In this document: positions 26,006-35,986 of the stretch, piece after piece
How the letters are laid out: each line of letters starts with the position of its first letter
How positions within the stretch are numbered: the stretch's first letter is position 1
Assembly: GCF_000218895.1 (NCBI RefSeq)
Contig: NC_015703.1
Span: 5,593,001 to 5,657,000 of the forward strand
From: Runella slithyformis DSM 19594
Lineage (GTDB): Bacteria > Bacteroidota > Bacteroidia > Cytophagales > Spirosomataceae
Length of the DNA stretch: 64,000 nt
Reading direction: 5' to 3'
The notes under the pieces: model-generated
The model's database searches: none
Seen by the model: only the letters and a program-made list of their open reading frames with translations
Told to the model about the DNA's origin: nothing
Position numbers and translations under genes: made by a program

Positions 26006-27841
26006 ATGAAACATTTTTTTCTTGCTGCCTTCATTGCCTCTCTGACATCGCTGTCAGGTCTAAGCCAAATCACCTACACTGCCGCCAATGTGCATTCGCA
26101 CAATGACTACGCCCAGGCCAAGCCTTTTTTTGGGGCGTACGCACTCCAATGCGGTGCCATTGAAGCAGATGTCTATTTCAAAGACGGCGAGCTTATGGTA
26201 GCGCATCAGCCCGACGAAATCAAGCCCGAACGCACCCTGCATGCACTGTATCTGCAACCCCTCGCGGCTCGGCATCGGGAAGGCCTGATCTATCCTCTGC
26301 AATTACTGATTGACCTCAAAACGCCCGCCGTGCCCGCATTAGAAACCCTGATCAATCATCTGAATCGATTGCCTTATGTGTTTGGCAATAGTAAGCCGGT
26401 TAAAGTAGTGATCAGCGGCAATATGCCTTCACCCAATGATTTTGCCAAATACCCTGCCTGGGTTTCATTCGACGGGCGGTTTGATGAAACCTATTCTGAG
26501 GCCGCTCTGGCGCGTGTGCCGTTGTTCAGTGCACCGTTCAGCACCGTTTCGCGTTGGAACGGTATGGGAGTGTTTCCTAAAGAAGACCGTGAAAAATTGG
26601 TTGAATGGGTGAATCGTGCCCATCAAAAAGGGAAAAAGATCCGTTTTTGGGGTACACCGGACAATGAAGCCGTTTGGAAAGAACTGATGGCCGTTGGAGT
26701 GGATTGGATCGGTACGGATAATCCGCAGGCCCTGACAAACTACTTTAAAAGCGCCAAACCTGCCGACAGCCAATACACTAACACTCTTGCTCCATATACC
26801 CCCTATCAGCCTACCTATAAAAGTGACGGACAGGCCAAAACGCCCAAAAACATCATTTTACTGATCGGTGACGGAATGGGGCTCGCCCAAATGCAAACCG
26901 GTCTGATTGCCAACCGAGGAAAACTGCATTTGGCGTTGTTTAAGCAACTGGGATTGATACAAACCCAACCCTCCGAGACCTATATTACCGATTCTGCCGC
27001 TGCCGGAACGGCTCTTGCCACCGGCTATAAGACCAAAAACGGTACTATCGGCATGGATGCGACCCTGGTGGCTCGCCCGTCTCTGACGGTAGCGGCAAAA
27101 GAACGGGGAAAGAAATGCGCCGTTATTTCATCGGGCCCGATCACCGATGCCACGCCGGCCGTATTTTACGCCCACCGGCCCAAGCGAAGTATGCAGGAAG
27201 AAATTGCCGCCGATTTTCTTAAAGAACCGCTTGACATATTGGCAGGCGGGGGCAGTAAGTATTTTTTTGAACGCAAAGACAAAGCCAATCTGGGCGATTC
27301 TCTTCAAGCCCGCCGGTATGAAGTGATCCGTAAATATGCCGACATTGCCAAAAAAAATAAAGCCGAGCGATTCGTAGTTTTAGACGACCAAGCGGCTTTA
27401 TCTTACGAAAAAGGCCGGGGGGACTTTTTACCACTAACGGTCAGAGAAAGCATCAATCACCTCAACAAAACGGCAAAAAAAGGCTTCTTCATGATGGCAG
27501 AAGGCGCACAGATCGACTACGCGGGCCATGCCAATAACACAGGATACGTAGCCAATGAAGTGATGGATTTTGACCGGGCCGTAGGAGAAGCCCTGCGGTT
27601 TGCCGATCAGGATGGGCAAACACTCGTCATTGTCACGGCCGATCACGAAACAGGGGGTATGAGCATAACGGGTGGCAACGAATCCGAAGGAATGATCCTT
27701 GGGAATTTTGCTTCCAAAGGCCACTCCGCCATTATGGTCCCTGTCTATGCTTATGGCCCCCAATCACAGCAATTTGGGGGTATCTACCAAAACACAGAAC
27801 TGTCTAACCGTATTCGTCAACTGCTCGAAGCCGCAAAATAA
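26006..27841 (+). CDS. Fusion of a phosphodiesterase-like domain and alkaline phosphatase
   Basis: The 611-residue exported protein has a signal peptide (about 1-20) and an N-terminal PI-PLC/GDPD-like barrel (about 25-260: VHSHNDYAQAKPF, GAIEADVYFKDGELMVAH, DWIGTDNPQAL). A complete alkaline phosphatase domain follows (about 280-610) with LIGDGMGLAQM, nucleophile Ser330 in TDSAAAGTA, and TADHETGGMS. It could cleave a phosphodiester and then remove the phosphate, scavenging phosphate from phospholipid head groups or similar compounds. ATG 26006 fits the signal peptide. No Pho box was recognised. Confidence 0.9.
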   Translation: MKHFFLAAFIASLTSLSGLSQITYTAANVHSHNDYAQAKPFFGAYALQCGAIEADVYFKDGELMVAHQPDEIKPERTLHALYLQPLAARHREGLIYPLQLLIDLKTPAVPALETLINHLNRLPYVFGNSKPVKVVISGNMPSPNDFAKYPAWVSFDGRFDETYSEAALARVPLFSAPFSTVSRWNGMGVFPKEDREKLVEWVNRAHQKGKKIRFWGTPDNEAVWKELMAVGVDWIGTDNPQALTNYFKSAKPADSQYTNTLAPYTPYQPTYKSDGQAKTPKNIILLIGDGMGLAQMQTGLIANRGKLHLALFKQLGLIQTQPSETYITDSAAAGTALATGYKTKNGTIGMDATLVARPSLTVAAKERGKKCAVISSGPITDATPAVFYAHRPKRSMQEEIAADFLKEPLDILAGGGSKYFFERKDKANLGDSLQARRYEVIRKYADIAKKNKAERFVVLDDQAALSYEKGRGDFLPLTVRESINHLNKTAKKGFFMMAEGAQIDYAGHANNTGYVANEVMDFDRAVGEALRFADQDGQTLVIVTADHETGGMSITGGNESEGMILGNFASKGHSAIMVPVYAYGPQSQQFGGIYQNTELSNRIRQLLEAAK

Positions 27842-27846
27842 GAGAC

Positions 27847-28140
27847 TTATCGAAAAAGCTTTACATCGGCCCAAAATGTACCGAACGGTACTAACGAAGC
27901 AACCAATGCCAGTCCTGCCTTTTTAAATGACCACCGGTATTCTATCTTGGCCATGAGTACATACAAAATATACAGCACAAAGAGTAAGCCATGAGCCATG
28001 CCCGTGATCTTAACGGCCATCGGCTGACCGGCCATGTATTTGAGCGGCATGGCAATGAACAGGAGTACGAGAAATGAGATCCCTTCCAGAAAGCCGATAA
28101 TACGCAGGCGACCAAGGGTGTCTTTTAATAAATGAATCAT
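27847..28140 (-). CDS. DUF3817 family small membrane protein
   Basis: The 97-residue protein has three hydrophobic segments and the DUF3817 pattern LRIIGFLEGISFLVLLFIAMPLKY...GMAHGLLFVLY. Its role is unknown. Its ATG overlaps the glycerate kinase stop by 4 bp (ATGA), so it is translated from the same message. Confidence 0.88.
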   Translation of the reverse strand: MIHLLKDTLGRLRIIGFLEGISFLVLLFIAMPLKYMAGQPMAVKITGMAHGLLFVLYILYVLMAKIEYRWSFKKAGLALVASLVPFGTFWADVKLFR

Positions 28141-29276
28141 TTATGTGGGGTATTTTTTATTTTATATAAGAAATTTACCAAGTAACGGGTACTGTTTCTA
28201 ACACCTTCATACGCATACGGAATGGCTTCGCTGAGGGTCATGGGATGAGGTAACACCGAAGTGGCATACGTGATACCCAGCGATTGCAGGTCTGAGGGAG
28301 AGACCATCAAAGCCCCGCACAAAGCCGCGACGGGGATATTTTTTTTTTGAGCGGCTCCCGCGATCCCTGCGATCAGTTTTCCCTGTAAGGTTTGCCCGTC
28401 TATTTTTCCTTCTCCGGTCAGGACCAGGTCAGCATCGGTCAATTGGGCCTCAAAACGGGTTTGTTCCATGACGATCTTAACGCCTTCTTTCAGGCTGGCA
28501 TTCAAAAAAAATAAGGCTCCGAAACCTAAGCCCCCTGCGGCCCCGGTACCCGGCACCTGAGCTATATCCACGCCGAAATCACGCTCAACCACCTTTGCCA
28601 AATGTTGCAGCCCTGCTTCAAGTTGGGCCACCATTTCGGCATTTGCCCCTTTTTGCGGTGCATATACATGGGCTGCTCCATCGTTACCAAACAGCGGCGC
28701 CGTTACGTCGCAGGCTACTTCAACCGTTAATTCGGTGCGTTTCCGCGGCGGCAGGATTTGAGAAATATTGATTAAACTTTCGCCCGTTGGCGGCAATTCA
28801 TGCCCCTGTTGGTCCAGGAATTGCCATCCCAGTGCCGCAGCCATCCCGACTCCTCCATCGGTGGTAGCGCTGCCTCCAATGCCGAGAATCACATGGCGGG
28901 CCCCTTTCTGCAAAGCATCCAGCATAAGTTGGCCCGTGCCGAAGGTCGTTGTTTTAAGAGGATTGCGTTCATCGGCCTGAAGCAGTCTCAAACCCGAAGC
29001 GGTTGCCATCTCTACAAAGGCCGTTTTTCCATCCGCCGACAGTCCGTATTCCGCTTCAATAGTGCGCCCTAAGGGGTCGGAAACAAAAGCGGTATGCATT
29101 TTACCGCCGGCATTGAGGGTCAGTATCTCAGCAGTGCCTTCTCCGCCGTCGGCCATGGGAAGTACCGCGATTTCTGCCTCCGGAATGATTTCGCGGATTC
29201 CCTCGCTCATGGCTTGACACACTTCGTATGCCGTCAGTGAACCTCGGAATTTATCGGGAGCGAGCAGGAATTTCAT
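28137..29276 (-). CDS. Glycerate kinase (GlxK/GarK family)
   Basis: The 379-residue protein begins LLAPDKFRGSLTAYEVCQAM and has PMADGGEGTAE, GIGGSATTDGGVGMA and LTGEGKIDGQTLQGK, all hallmarks of the bacterial glycerate kinase family. It phosphorylates glycerate, usually at the 2-position, feeding glycolysis from glyoxylate or sugar-acid breakdown. It is followed by the DUF3817 gene with overlapping codons. Upstream lies a long hairpin repeat that ends the PBP1A transcript. Confidence 0.94.
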   Translation of the reverse strand: MKFLLAPDKFRGSLTAYEVCQAMSEGIREIIPEAEIAVLPMADGGEGTAEILTLNAGGKMHTAFVSDPLGRTIEAEYGLSADGKTAFVEMATASGLRLLQADERNPLKTTTFGTGQLMLDALQKGARHVILGIGGSATTDGGVGMAAALGWQFLDQQGHELPPTGESLINISQILPPRKRTELTVEVACDVTAPLFGNDGAAHVYAPQKGANAEMVAQLEAGLQHLAKVVERDFGVDIAQVPGTGAAGGLGFGALFFLNASLKEGVKIVMEQTRFEAQLTDADLVLTGEGKIDGQTLQGKLIAGIAGAAQKKNIPVAALCGALMVSPSDLQSLGITYATSVLPHPMTLSEAIPYAYEGVRNSTRYLVNFLYKIKNTPHK

Positions 29277-29293
29277 AGAATATAGGACAAATC

Positions 29294-29364
29294 AGGAGTC
29301 AGGAGCGAGGAGTCAGGAGTGAGAATAGACAACACTCGCTACTCACTCCTCGCTCCTGACTCCT
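29294..29364 (-). terminator. Hairpin of AGGAGTCAGGAG-type repeat after pbp1A
   Basis: The arms 29294-29313 and 29345-29364 pair perfectly over 20 bp and are themselves built from repeated AGGAGT/GAGGAG units. The right arm overlaps the PBP1A stop codon. A related but diverged hairpin lies at 40932-41001, also directly after a leftward stop codon. This may be a dispersed REP-like element. Confidence 0.65.
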
Positions 29365-31690
29365 AAAATAATATACTTTCGTCGTCGGTCACTTTCGGAC
29401 GCAGGTAGGTATTCAGCGTGTCAATTTTTACCCCACCGCAATTAATGTTAACATCCATTCCATCCGGCTTAATAAATCGGTCACGACGGAAAGGAGAACG
29501 CTCATTGCCCGCCAGGTCGGCATCGGCGTACACTTTTTGCATATACAGCCCCCAGGCAGGCATCGCGATTCGTGCACCCTGTCCGTACTCCATCGAGGTA
29601 AAGTGAACGTGATTATCTTCGCCTCCAACCCAAACACCGGTCACCAGGTTAGGAGTAATACCCATAAACCAGCCATCGGTATAATCGGAAGTTGTTCCGG
29701 TTTTGGCGGCAATTTCGTTATTATCGGCCAGTTTATATTGCGTGCGTAAACGTTGAGCCGTTCCCCAAGGATCTTCTACCGCACCGCGCATGACAAATAA
29801 CATTTGATACGCAATACTTGGACTGATGACTTCTTTTTCATTCGGCGGAAATTCAGCAAGTACGCGTCCGTCTTTTGTTTCGATACGGGTCACAAAACGC
29901 GGGTCAACGTGCTTACCGCTGTTGGCAAAAGTGCAATAAGCATTTACCATTTCAAAAACAGACACGTTGGGTGTTCCCAGGCAAATGGTCACGTCATTTT
30001 CGGGAAGCCGGCTCGTAATCCCAAGTTTGTGTGCATATTCCACAACTTTTTTGGGTCCTACCCGGCTCATTAAATACGCACTGATGGAATTGACGGACTT
30101 AGCCAACGCCTGACGCAACGTCAGCATTTGACCCGAAAACGATCCGGTAGAGTTTTTAGGACACCAATCGCCGATGCATACCTGATGGTCAAGAATGGTT
30201 TCACAGGGGGTCACGTAGTTTCCATCAATGGCCGAGCAATACACAAAGGGTTTGAATGTAGAACCCGGTTGACGTTTGCCCTGATACACCTGATCGTATT
30301 TAAAATGCTTATAGTTGATCCCACCTACCCAAGCTTTCACGTCACCGTTGCGGGGGTCCATGGAGACCATACCTATGCGTAAGAATTTGTTATAATACTT
30401 GATGGAATCCAGAGGGCTCATGATGGTATCACGGTCACCTCGCCACGAAAACACCTTCATTTTAATGGGCTTACGCATTTCTGCCCATATTTTATCTTCA
30501 TCCTCCCCCAAAATCCGTTTTAATTCGCGGTAGCGCCAACTGCGTTTGACCGCTCTTTTTTCAAAGTTAGGATCAGGGACATACCCTCCTCCGGTTCCTT
30601 TTATCACCCATGGATTCATCTTGAGTGCCTTGAAGTGATTGAAAAACTTTACTTGCTGATCTTTCATGTGCTGCTCGGCGGCCTGCTCAGCATAATTCTG
30701 CATGCGTGAATCTATGGTTGTATAGATACGCAACCCGTCCGTGTAAAGATCATATTCCGTTCCGTTTTCCTTATTGTATTGGGCCAGCCACGTCTTCATC
30801 CAATCCCGCAACACTTCCCGAAAATAAGGAGCCGGTCCGCTGTTGTGATTTTCAATGTTAAAATTCAAACCTAAAGGTTTAAGTTTATTCATAAAAAAAG
30901 ATTCCTGTGTCAAAAACCCGTATTTTGCCATTTGCCCCAATACTACGTTTCTGCGCTCCAGCGCCCGTTCTTTAAAAACGCGAGGGTTGTAGCGGGAAGG
31001 GTTTTGCAGCATTCCGACCAACAGCGCCGCTTCCGTCAGGTTCAGATTCCATGGCTCTTTTCGAAAATAGGTTCTGGAAGCTGTTTTGATGCCATCGGCA
31101 TTATTCCCAAACGAAACCGTATTGAGGTACATGGTCATAATTTCCTGCTTGGTATAATTGCGCTCCAGCCGCACCGAAAGAATCCACTCCTTCGTTTTGG
31201 CGATCACGGTTTTAATAAGCGGAAAATCGCCAAGTATCCCCTTGTATTTATCGCTTCGGGTTTGAAACAGGTTCTTGGCTAACTGTTGTGTCAGTGTACT
31301 TCCTCCTCCCGTAGTACCGGCCTCACTGGAAGCTACACCTTTCAGTACCCGAAACATGGAGCGGGGATCGATTCCCGAGTGTTTGACAAAACGCGCGTCT
31401 TCCGTGGCAATAAGTGCCTTAACGATATTGGGAGAAAGTTGATCAAACTCTACGGGGGTGCGGTTTTCGATAAAATACTTGGACAGGGTCTGTCCATCGG
31501 CTGTCAATATCTCCGAAGCAACCTGACTTTCAGGATTTTCGATGGCTTTCAAATCAGGCATTCCACCAAACAACCAAAAGAAATTGAAATACACCGCGCT
31601 GATGTACAAAACAGCTCCTCCAATGGTTAGGGTGGCTAATTGCCAAAAAACAATAATTGATTTGCGGTACTTTCCTTTCAAAAATGCCAT
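29363..31690 (-). CDS. Penicillin-binding protein 1A (bifunctional)
   Basis: The 775-residue class A PBP has an N-terminal membrane anchor (about 10-40). The GT51 glycosyltransferase domain (about 60-240) has ATEDARFVKHSGID and GGGSTLTQQLAKN. The transpeptidase domain has the SxxK motif in GSTFKPF, SVN in AKSVNSISAY and KTGTT. It polymerises and cross-links peptidoglycan at the outer face of the inner membrane. It lies downstream of the PorW/SprE-like gene on the same strand with a 186-bp gap. Confidence 0.96.
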   Translation of the reverse strand: MAFLKGKYRKSIIVFWQLATLTIGGAVLYISAVYFNFFWLFGGMPDLKAIENPESQVASEILTADGQTLSKYFIENRTPVEFDQLSPNIVKALIATEDARFVKHSGIDPRSMFRVLKGVASSEAGTTGGGSTLTQQLAKNLFQTRSDKYKGILGDFPLIKTVIAKTKEWILSVRLERNYTKQEIMTMYLNTVSFGNNADGIKTASRTYFRKEPWNLNLTEAALLVGMLQNPSRYNPRVFKERALERRNVVLGQMAKYGFLTQESFFMNKLKPLGLNFNIENHNSGPAPYFREVLRDWMKTWLAQYNKENGTEYDLYTDGLRIYTTIDSRMQNYAEQAAEQHMKDQQVKFFNHFKALKMNPWVIKGTGGGYVPDPNFEKRAVKRSWRYRELKRILGEDEDKIWAEMRKPIKMKVFSWRGDRDTIMSPLDSIKYYNKFLRIGMVSMDPRNGDVKAWVGGINYKHFKYDQVYQGKRQPGSTFKPFVYCSAIDGNYVTPCETILDHQVCIGDWCPKNSTGSFSGQMLTLRQALAKSVNSISAYLMSRVGPKKVVEYAHKLGITSRLPENDVTICLGTPNVSVFEMVNAYCTFANSGKHVDPRFVTRIETKDGRVLAEFPPNEKEVISPSIAYQMLFVMRGAVEDPWGTAQRLRTQYKLADNNEIAAKTGTTSDYTDGWFMGITPNLVTGVWVGGEDNHVHFTSMEYGQGARIAMPAWGLYMQKVYADADLAGNERSPFRRDRFIKPDGMDVNINCGGVKIDTLNTYLRPKVTDDESILF

Positions 31691-31876
31691 ATGGAAGTGA
31701 ATCGTTAATCGTTATCGGTCAAATGCTGCTCAACTTTTCCATAAATTAAGCAGTGATTTTCAAATGGAATAAGGTTCAGGTTGTGGTATCAACTTCTCAA
31801 TGGACACACGGATGACTTCTGCTTTCAGCACAATAATAAGTATTTTTAAAGAATATTGGGCAACATCACAGACTTA

Positions 31877-34102
31877 TCAGCCATTTTTCTTGATAGAAGC
31901 AGACTGCTGCGCTTCCAATACCTCTCTGACTCGTGGAAGCAACGGACTTGTTGGAAAATCTTTAATGAAGCCGTTCAGTGCTTTAAGATAGGCTTCTCGC
32001 CCCTGAAGTTTCCCCAGTAAATAAATCCGGAGCAATGCATATTTATCTTCTACTTTACTGCCTGAATAGGTCACGATCGCCATTTCCAATTGTGCAAAGG
32101 CTTCCGAATAGTTAGCGTTTTGATAAAGCGTAAGGATTTTTTCATAGTCTTTGAGCGCTTCCAATTCAAGGTTACCCGTGGCAGCAATCGACCCGTTTAC
32201 TTTTGTTAACAGGCGGGTATACGAGGAGTTGGGAAACTCTTCCAATAATTTCGTTTTCCAGCCCTCCTGCTTTCCTTTTTGATCGGTCAGAAACAACAAA
32301 TAATAAATTTCGGGCTTGTAGTTAGTGGTCGGAAAGCGCTCAAGTGCGGTCATAAATATTTTAACGGCATTTTCAGGTTCAATCAAACTGAACTTATATA
32401 TCTTTCCTAATTTATAATACGCATCTTCCATGCGTTGATTGGAGGCGTCCAGCTCCTGTTTTCGTAAGGGAATGTTGCGATAAAGTGCATCTCTTCGGGC
32501 TTTCCATTCTGGAGAGTCTTTAGTCAGTATCTGAGTATCCTTACCTGAGGCCGCTGCCATCGACCGCTGCCCCGAAGAAACGGGGGCAATATTATCGGCT
32601 TGGGTCAACAATGTTGCTACTTTCGAACTTCGCCGCCAGTCATCTTCCAGTGGTCGGTTGCCCCAGCGCTGCTTAAACTCCACTTTCCCCTGACTCAGTG
32701 CGATCGGGTCTGTCAAAATGAATCGGTCGGCGGGGTCACCGTTGAAAGTATTCAGGGCATTGGCATTAAGGGTCCGGGCCTGCTCTACCAGTTTTTGGGC
32801 TTCTTTTACTTTACGTTCCCGATCTTCCTGTTCTTTTTCAATCACCCCATCCAGAAATTTCTCCAACGCAGCCGGATTCATTTGCGAAAGCCGCTGAAGA
32901 CTGTCTTCAGTACGAATCGTGGTCAACTGTTTGACAAATTCATCCAGTACCTCTTTGCGCTCCGTAATTTTTTGGAATTGAGGAGAAGTTTTAGGCAATA
33001 AAGCCAATGAGCTGTCAAAATACGCTTTGGCTAATTCGTAATTTTGAAGTTTGTCATAATATACCTTTGCCATTTCCAGGTACGTATAAGGCACCTGACC
33101 GGTATTGGTCGTGGTTTGTCGTACAGATTCTTCAAAAAAGCGAATCGCTGCGGGATACTTCTTTTTGCGCGTTTCGATTACCCCCATCGAATAGTACAGG
33201 CGGTCGCGGAGGTCGCTGTTTTTACGGTCATTGAGCATCCGCTTAAACCCGCTTTCCGTCGATAGGTTGGCATTGGTCAGCGCATCGTTCTGCAAAGCGT
33301 TCATATTGGCAAAAAAACTGAGATCGTACGACGGACGATTACGAAAGACCGCTTTGTAATGAACATTGGCCAATTGAGGTTTTTCCAAAAGATCATACAT
33401 TTGTGCGGCCGAAAAATGAATGCGGGCCGTTTCTTCGCCTTTGGGAAGCAGGTCAAAGGTTTCTTCCAGAATCGCCAACGACAGGGTATATTCCTGTTTT
33501 TGCTGGTGCAGGTAGGCTTTTACCAAATAATAATCGCGGGTATTTTTATCATTCAAGGGCTGACTGCGCAGGTATTCGGCCACGCTGAGAGCACTGTTAT
33601 AGTCTTTGGTTTCGACGTAGGCCCGCATCAGCCATATCAACCCTTCGTGTTTGTCTTCTTCATCCCGTCCTTTGGCATTGACGTACCGAAGCGTTTCGAT
33701 GCCGTCCGTAAATTGGCCTTTGTAGAGGCGGGCCTTTCCGATCAGTACATAAGCATTATCCACCCATTTACTGTTTTGATGACGGTCGGGCACCAGCGAA
33801 GCTTTCTTGATGACATCCTGCAGCAGATCATTTACGGGTTGGGCTTCCAGTGAATCCAACGGCGAAAGCAAGGGCAGAATTTGGTTATAATCTTCTTTAC
33901 GATTTTTTCGCATCGACATTTCAGCTTCGCGCATTTTGTCGCGGGCTATCACGTACGCGTTAAATTTGGCGTTAAGGTTATGATACCCTACGCTTAGTCG
34001 TCCGGTGCTGTACTGAGAGCAGCCGGAAATCAATGACGCAAACGCCGCAAACAGAAGCAGTTGGAGATTGACAGAACAGGTAAGGTGTTGGTTAATTCGC
34101 AT
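31877..34102 (-). CDS. TPR lipoprotein, PorW/SprE-like (type IX secretion)
   Basis: The 741-residue protein has a lipoprotein signal with Cys28 in LISGCSQ and then a long helical, TPR-rich body (repeats visible at about 110-400 and again at 560-700). The N-terminal pattern YHNLNAKFNAYVIARDKMREAE resembles the PorW/SprE lipoproteins needed for type IX secretion and gliding. It would sit in the periplasm or outer membrane. A T9SS-sorted protein is encoded at 52486, consistent with a working system. The assignment is by memory of family features. Confidence 0.65.
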   Translation of the reverse strand: MRINQHLTCSVNLQLLLFAAFASLISGCSQYSTGRLSVGYHNLNAKFNAYVIARDKMREAEMSMRKNRKEDYNQILPLLSPLDSLEAQPVNDLLQDVIKKASLVPDRHQNSKWVDNAYVLIGKARLYKGQFTDGIETLRYVNAKGRDEEDKHEGLIWLMRAYVETKDYNSALSVAEYLRSQPLNDKNTRDYYLVKAYLHQQKQEYTLSLAILEETFDLLPKGEETARIHFSAAQMYDLLEKPQLANVHYKAVFRNRPSYDLSFFANMNALQNDALTNANLSTESGFKRMLNDRKNSDLRDRLYYSMGVIETRKKKYPAAIRFFEESVRQTTTNTGQVPYTYLEMAKVYYDKLQNYELAKAYFDSSLALLPKTSPQFQKITERKEVLDEFVKQLTTIRTEDSLQRLSQMNPAALEKFLDGVIEKEQEDRERKVKEAQKLVEQARTLNANALNTFNGDPADRFILTDPIALSQGKVEFKQRWGNRPLEDDWRRSSKVATLLTQADNIAPVSSGQRSMAAASGKDTQILTKDSPEWKARRDALYRNIPLRKQELDASNQRMEDAYYKLGKIYKFSLIEPENAVKIFMTALERFPTTNYKPEIYYLLFLTDQKGKQEGWKTKLLEEFPNSSYTRLLTKVNGSIAATGNLELEALKDYEKILTLYQNANYSEAFAQLEMAIVTYSGSKVEDKYALLRIYLLGKLQGREAYLKALNGFIKDFPTSPLLPRVREVLEAQQSASIKKNG

Positions 34103-34461
34103 TAGACGACTCGCTTTCAGGCGTTTGCTGTCTTAGTTATGTGGAAAAACTTCGTAAAAATAACGTTTTTGTTGAATGAATAGTGTGCAAGCATGATGCC
34201 AAATGTAAATTCAGCAAACAATTTCTACCATGCTCAGGCGCTATCATTTACTAAAAATGCTTTACCCGGTTATTAAATTGAGTGGCTTCCCGGTGCTTAC
34301 TGATCTTACCATTCAGACTGCCGAATAGTACAATTGATTAAACCATAATTTTTTTTAATTATAATCATAAATTTTACTTATAAAAACAAATGCCGGGAAT
34401 TCAAATTCAGCATAATATCTTAGGGGCTTAATTGCCATACTCAAACGACCAAACCTACTTT
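34103..34461. other. Divergent non-coding region
   Basis: This region separates the PorW/SprE-like gene and the methyltransferase. It becomes very AT-rich towards 34340-34400, as expected for promoters, but no clear -33/-7 pair could be assigned. Confidence 0.4.
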
Positions 34462-35052
34462 ATGAACTTACTGACTGCAACTGTAGACCTTTTCAACCGA
34501 AAGGTACTTAGACGCCACAAAGATCGCTGGAATTACCAGTATAATTTAGGCCGATGGGAATCTCTGGGTGATATTCACGAATTGAGTCGCTTCAGCGTTA
34601 TTGCCGGTTATGCTCAATTTCTCAAACCCAACGGAAAAATCCTGGAAATCGGAGCGGGTGAAGGCTATTTGCAGCAACGCTTTGATAAAAGTAAATATAG
34701 CCTTTATTATTCTACTGATGTTTCGGACGTGGCCATTAACAATGGCAAAAAACACGAAGACGATAAAACAAAATATTTGGTTGCAGACATGAATACCTAT
34801 GTTCCGGATCAAAAATTTGACCTTATTATCATCAATGAAGCCATTTATTACGGTTCGTCTGTTGATAAAGTATTGACACGATTCAATCCTTTTTTAGCGG
34901 AAAACGGACTCTTTATTGTAAGTATCAACGGCGACGAACGGAATGCTGAGTGGCATCAAATGATGGAAAACTCAAAATTTCCGAAGTTGGACGGCACCAA
35001 GGTGACCACCTCCCGTAATACTTTTTATATTACGGTATTGCAAAAAATTTAA
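34462..35052 (+). CDS. Class I SAM-dependent methyltransferase
   Basis: The 196-residue protein has the Rossmann methyltransferase core: motif I KILEIGAGEGYLQQRF near 65, an acidic Asp after beta-2 (YYSTDVSD), VADMNTY, and FDLIIINEAIYY as motif IV region. The substrate is not predictable. An upstream in-frame TTG (34432) exists, but ATG 34462 is more likely. A strong terminator follows. Confidence 0.88.
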   Translation: MNLLTATVDLFNRKVLRRHKDRWNYQYNLGRWESLGDIHELSRFSVIAGYAQFLKPNGKILEIGAGEGYLQQRFDKSKYSLYYSTDVSDVAINNGKKHEDDKTKYLVADMNTYVPDQKFDLIIINEAIYYGSSVDKVLTRFNPFLAENGLFIVSINGDERNAEWHQMMENSKFPKLDGTKVTTSRNTFYITVLQKI

Positions 35053-35071
35053 CAACCCCTTATTTCAATGT

Positions 35072-35102
35072 AAAGGCCCAATGTTCTTCGTTGGGCCTTT
35101 TT
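35072..35102 (+). terminator. Intrinsic terminator of the methyltransferase gene
   Basis: AAAGGCCCAA (35072-35081) pairs with TTGGGCCTTT (35091-35100), followed by further Ts. Confidence 0.9.
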
Positions 35103-35227
35103 CATTTTATTATCTACAATATTTAATTATTATAGATAATACATCTATCTATACCCTATTATTTAGACAACTATTTATTATTTGAGCTTAAAATACGTTT
35201 TTTTTATCAATAAGGCCAAACAAAAGT

Positions 35228-35235
35228 TAATTTTG
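35228..35235 (+). promoter_or_regulatory. -7 box of the DUF2452 gene
   Basis: TAATTTTG fits TAnnTTTG, 38 bp before the ATG at 35274. Confidence 0.45.
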
Positions 35236-35273
35236 TGTGTTGAATCCATGTACCAATAAATAAAGGTTAATCT

Positions 35274-35708
35274 ATGATAGAAAACCCTATCAACCCCGAC
35301 AAAGTAGCGGAAAATCCCGGACTGATGGCTTATGCACACTCGGTTGGCGGAGCTGTCATCAAACCCATTGACATGGGGAAGGCTAAAGGGAAAGCAGTAC
35401 TGGCTATGCGTCAACAAACCGAACGTCAGCTGAATCAGATCTACCAACAAATGGCCACGTTGGCACAACAGGCGAAGGAATTACGGCAGCGGGTGGATGT
35501 TTCGGAGCGTATCTATGCGGCCCACATGAACTTTGAGCCGGTCCTGAACGAAACCTATTATGTATACGAAAAAGAAGACGGCAGCGATGTGCTTTCGATG
35601 GTGGCTCCCGGCGAATGGGGCCGTTCGTATAAATACAGTCGCTATATTGCCAAAGTTACGATGCTTGCCGACCACACGTGGCACGTCGAATACAATGAAA
35701 ATCAATAG
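35274..35708 (+). CDS. DUF2452 family protein
   Basis: The 144-residue cytoplasmic protein matches the DUF2452 family: NPDKVAENPGLMAYAHSVGGAVIKP at the start, a coiled helical middle (TERQLNQIYQQMATLAQQAKEL), and a C-terminal FEPVLNETYYVYEKEDGSDVLSMVAPGEWG segment. Its function is not established. It stands alone between two terminators. Confidence 0.85.
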   Translation: MIENPINPDKVAENPGLMAYAHSVGGAVIKPIDMGKAKGKAVLAMRQQTERQLNQIYQQMATLAQQAKELRQRVDVSERIYAAHMNFEPVLNETYYVYEKEDGSDVLSMVAPGEWGRSYKYSRYIAKVTMLADHTWHVEYNENQ

Positions 35709-35798
35709 TCAAATGAAAAGATCGGCCGGTAATCAGCTATTCTGCGCCACTAACCGCCAACCACTTAATAAATCGAGACCGGGTACCCCCGGCAAAGC

Positions 35799-35963
35799 AT
35801 CAGGTATTACGAAGATATTAAATTTTCATTGTCCAAAGGAATTGCGAAAATCAGCATCAACCGCCCCGAAAAACACAACGCATTTCGCCCCCCGCCAACG
35901 GTAAAGGAAAGGATTGACGCCATGCACATCTGTCGTGAAAACGAGCGCATTGAGGTCATCACT
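35799..35963 (+). pseudogene. menB: Relic of menB (dihydroxynaphthoyl-CoA synthase), N-terminal part
   Basis: The frame from 35805 reads [29 protein letters not shown], then [19 protein letters not shown], which tracks the start of MenB. It has no start codon of its own, an extra proline codon in the FRP-TVKE segment, and loses similarity at about 35960 before TAA 35988. Only about a fifth of the gene remains. An intact copy is presumably elsewhere, since menaquinone is essential in this group. Confidence 0.6.
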
Positions 35964-35986
35964 TCAGCAAGTTTCCGAAATTTCCG

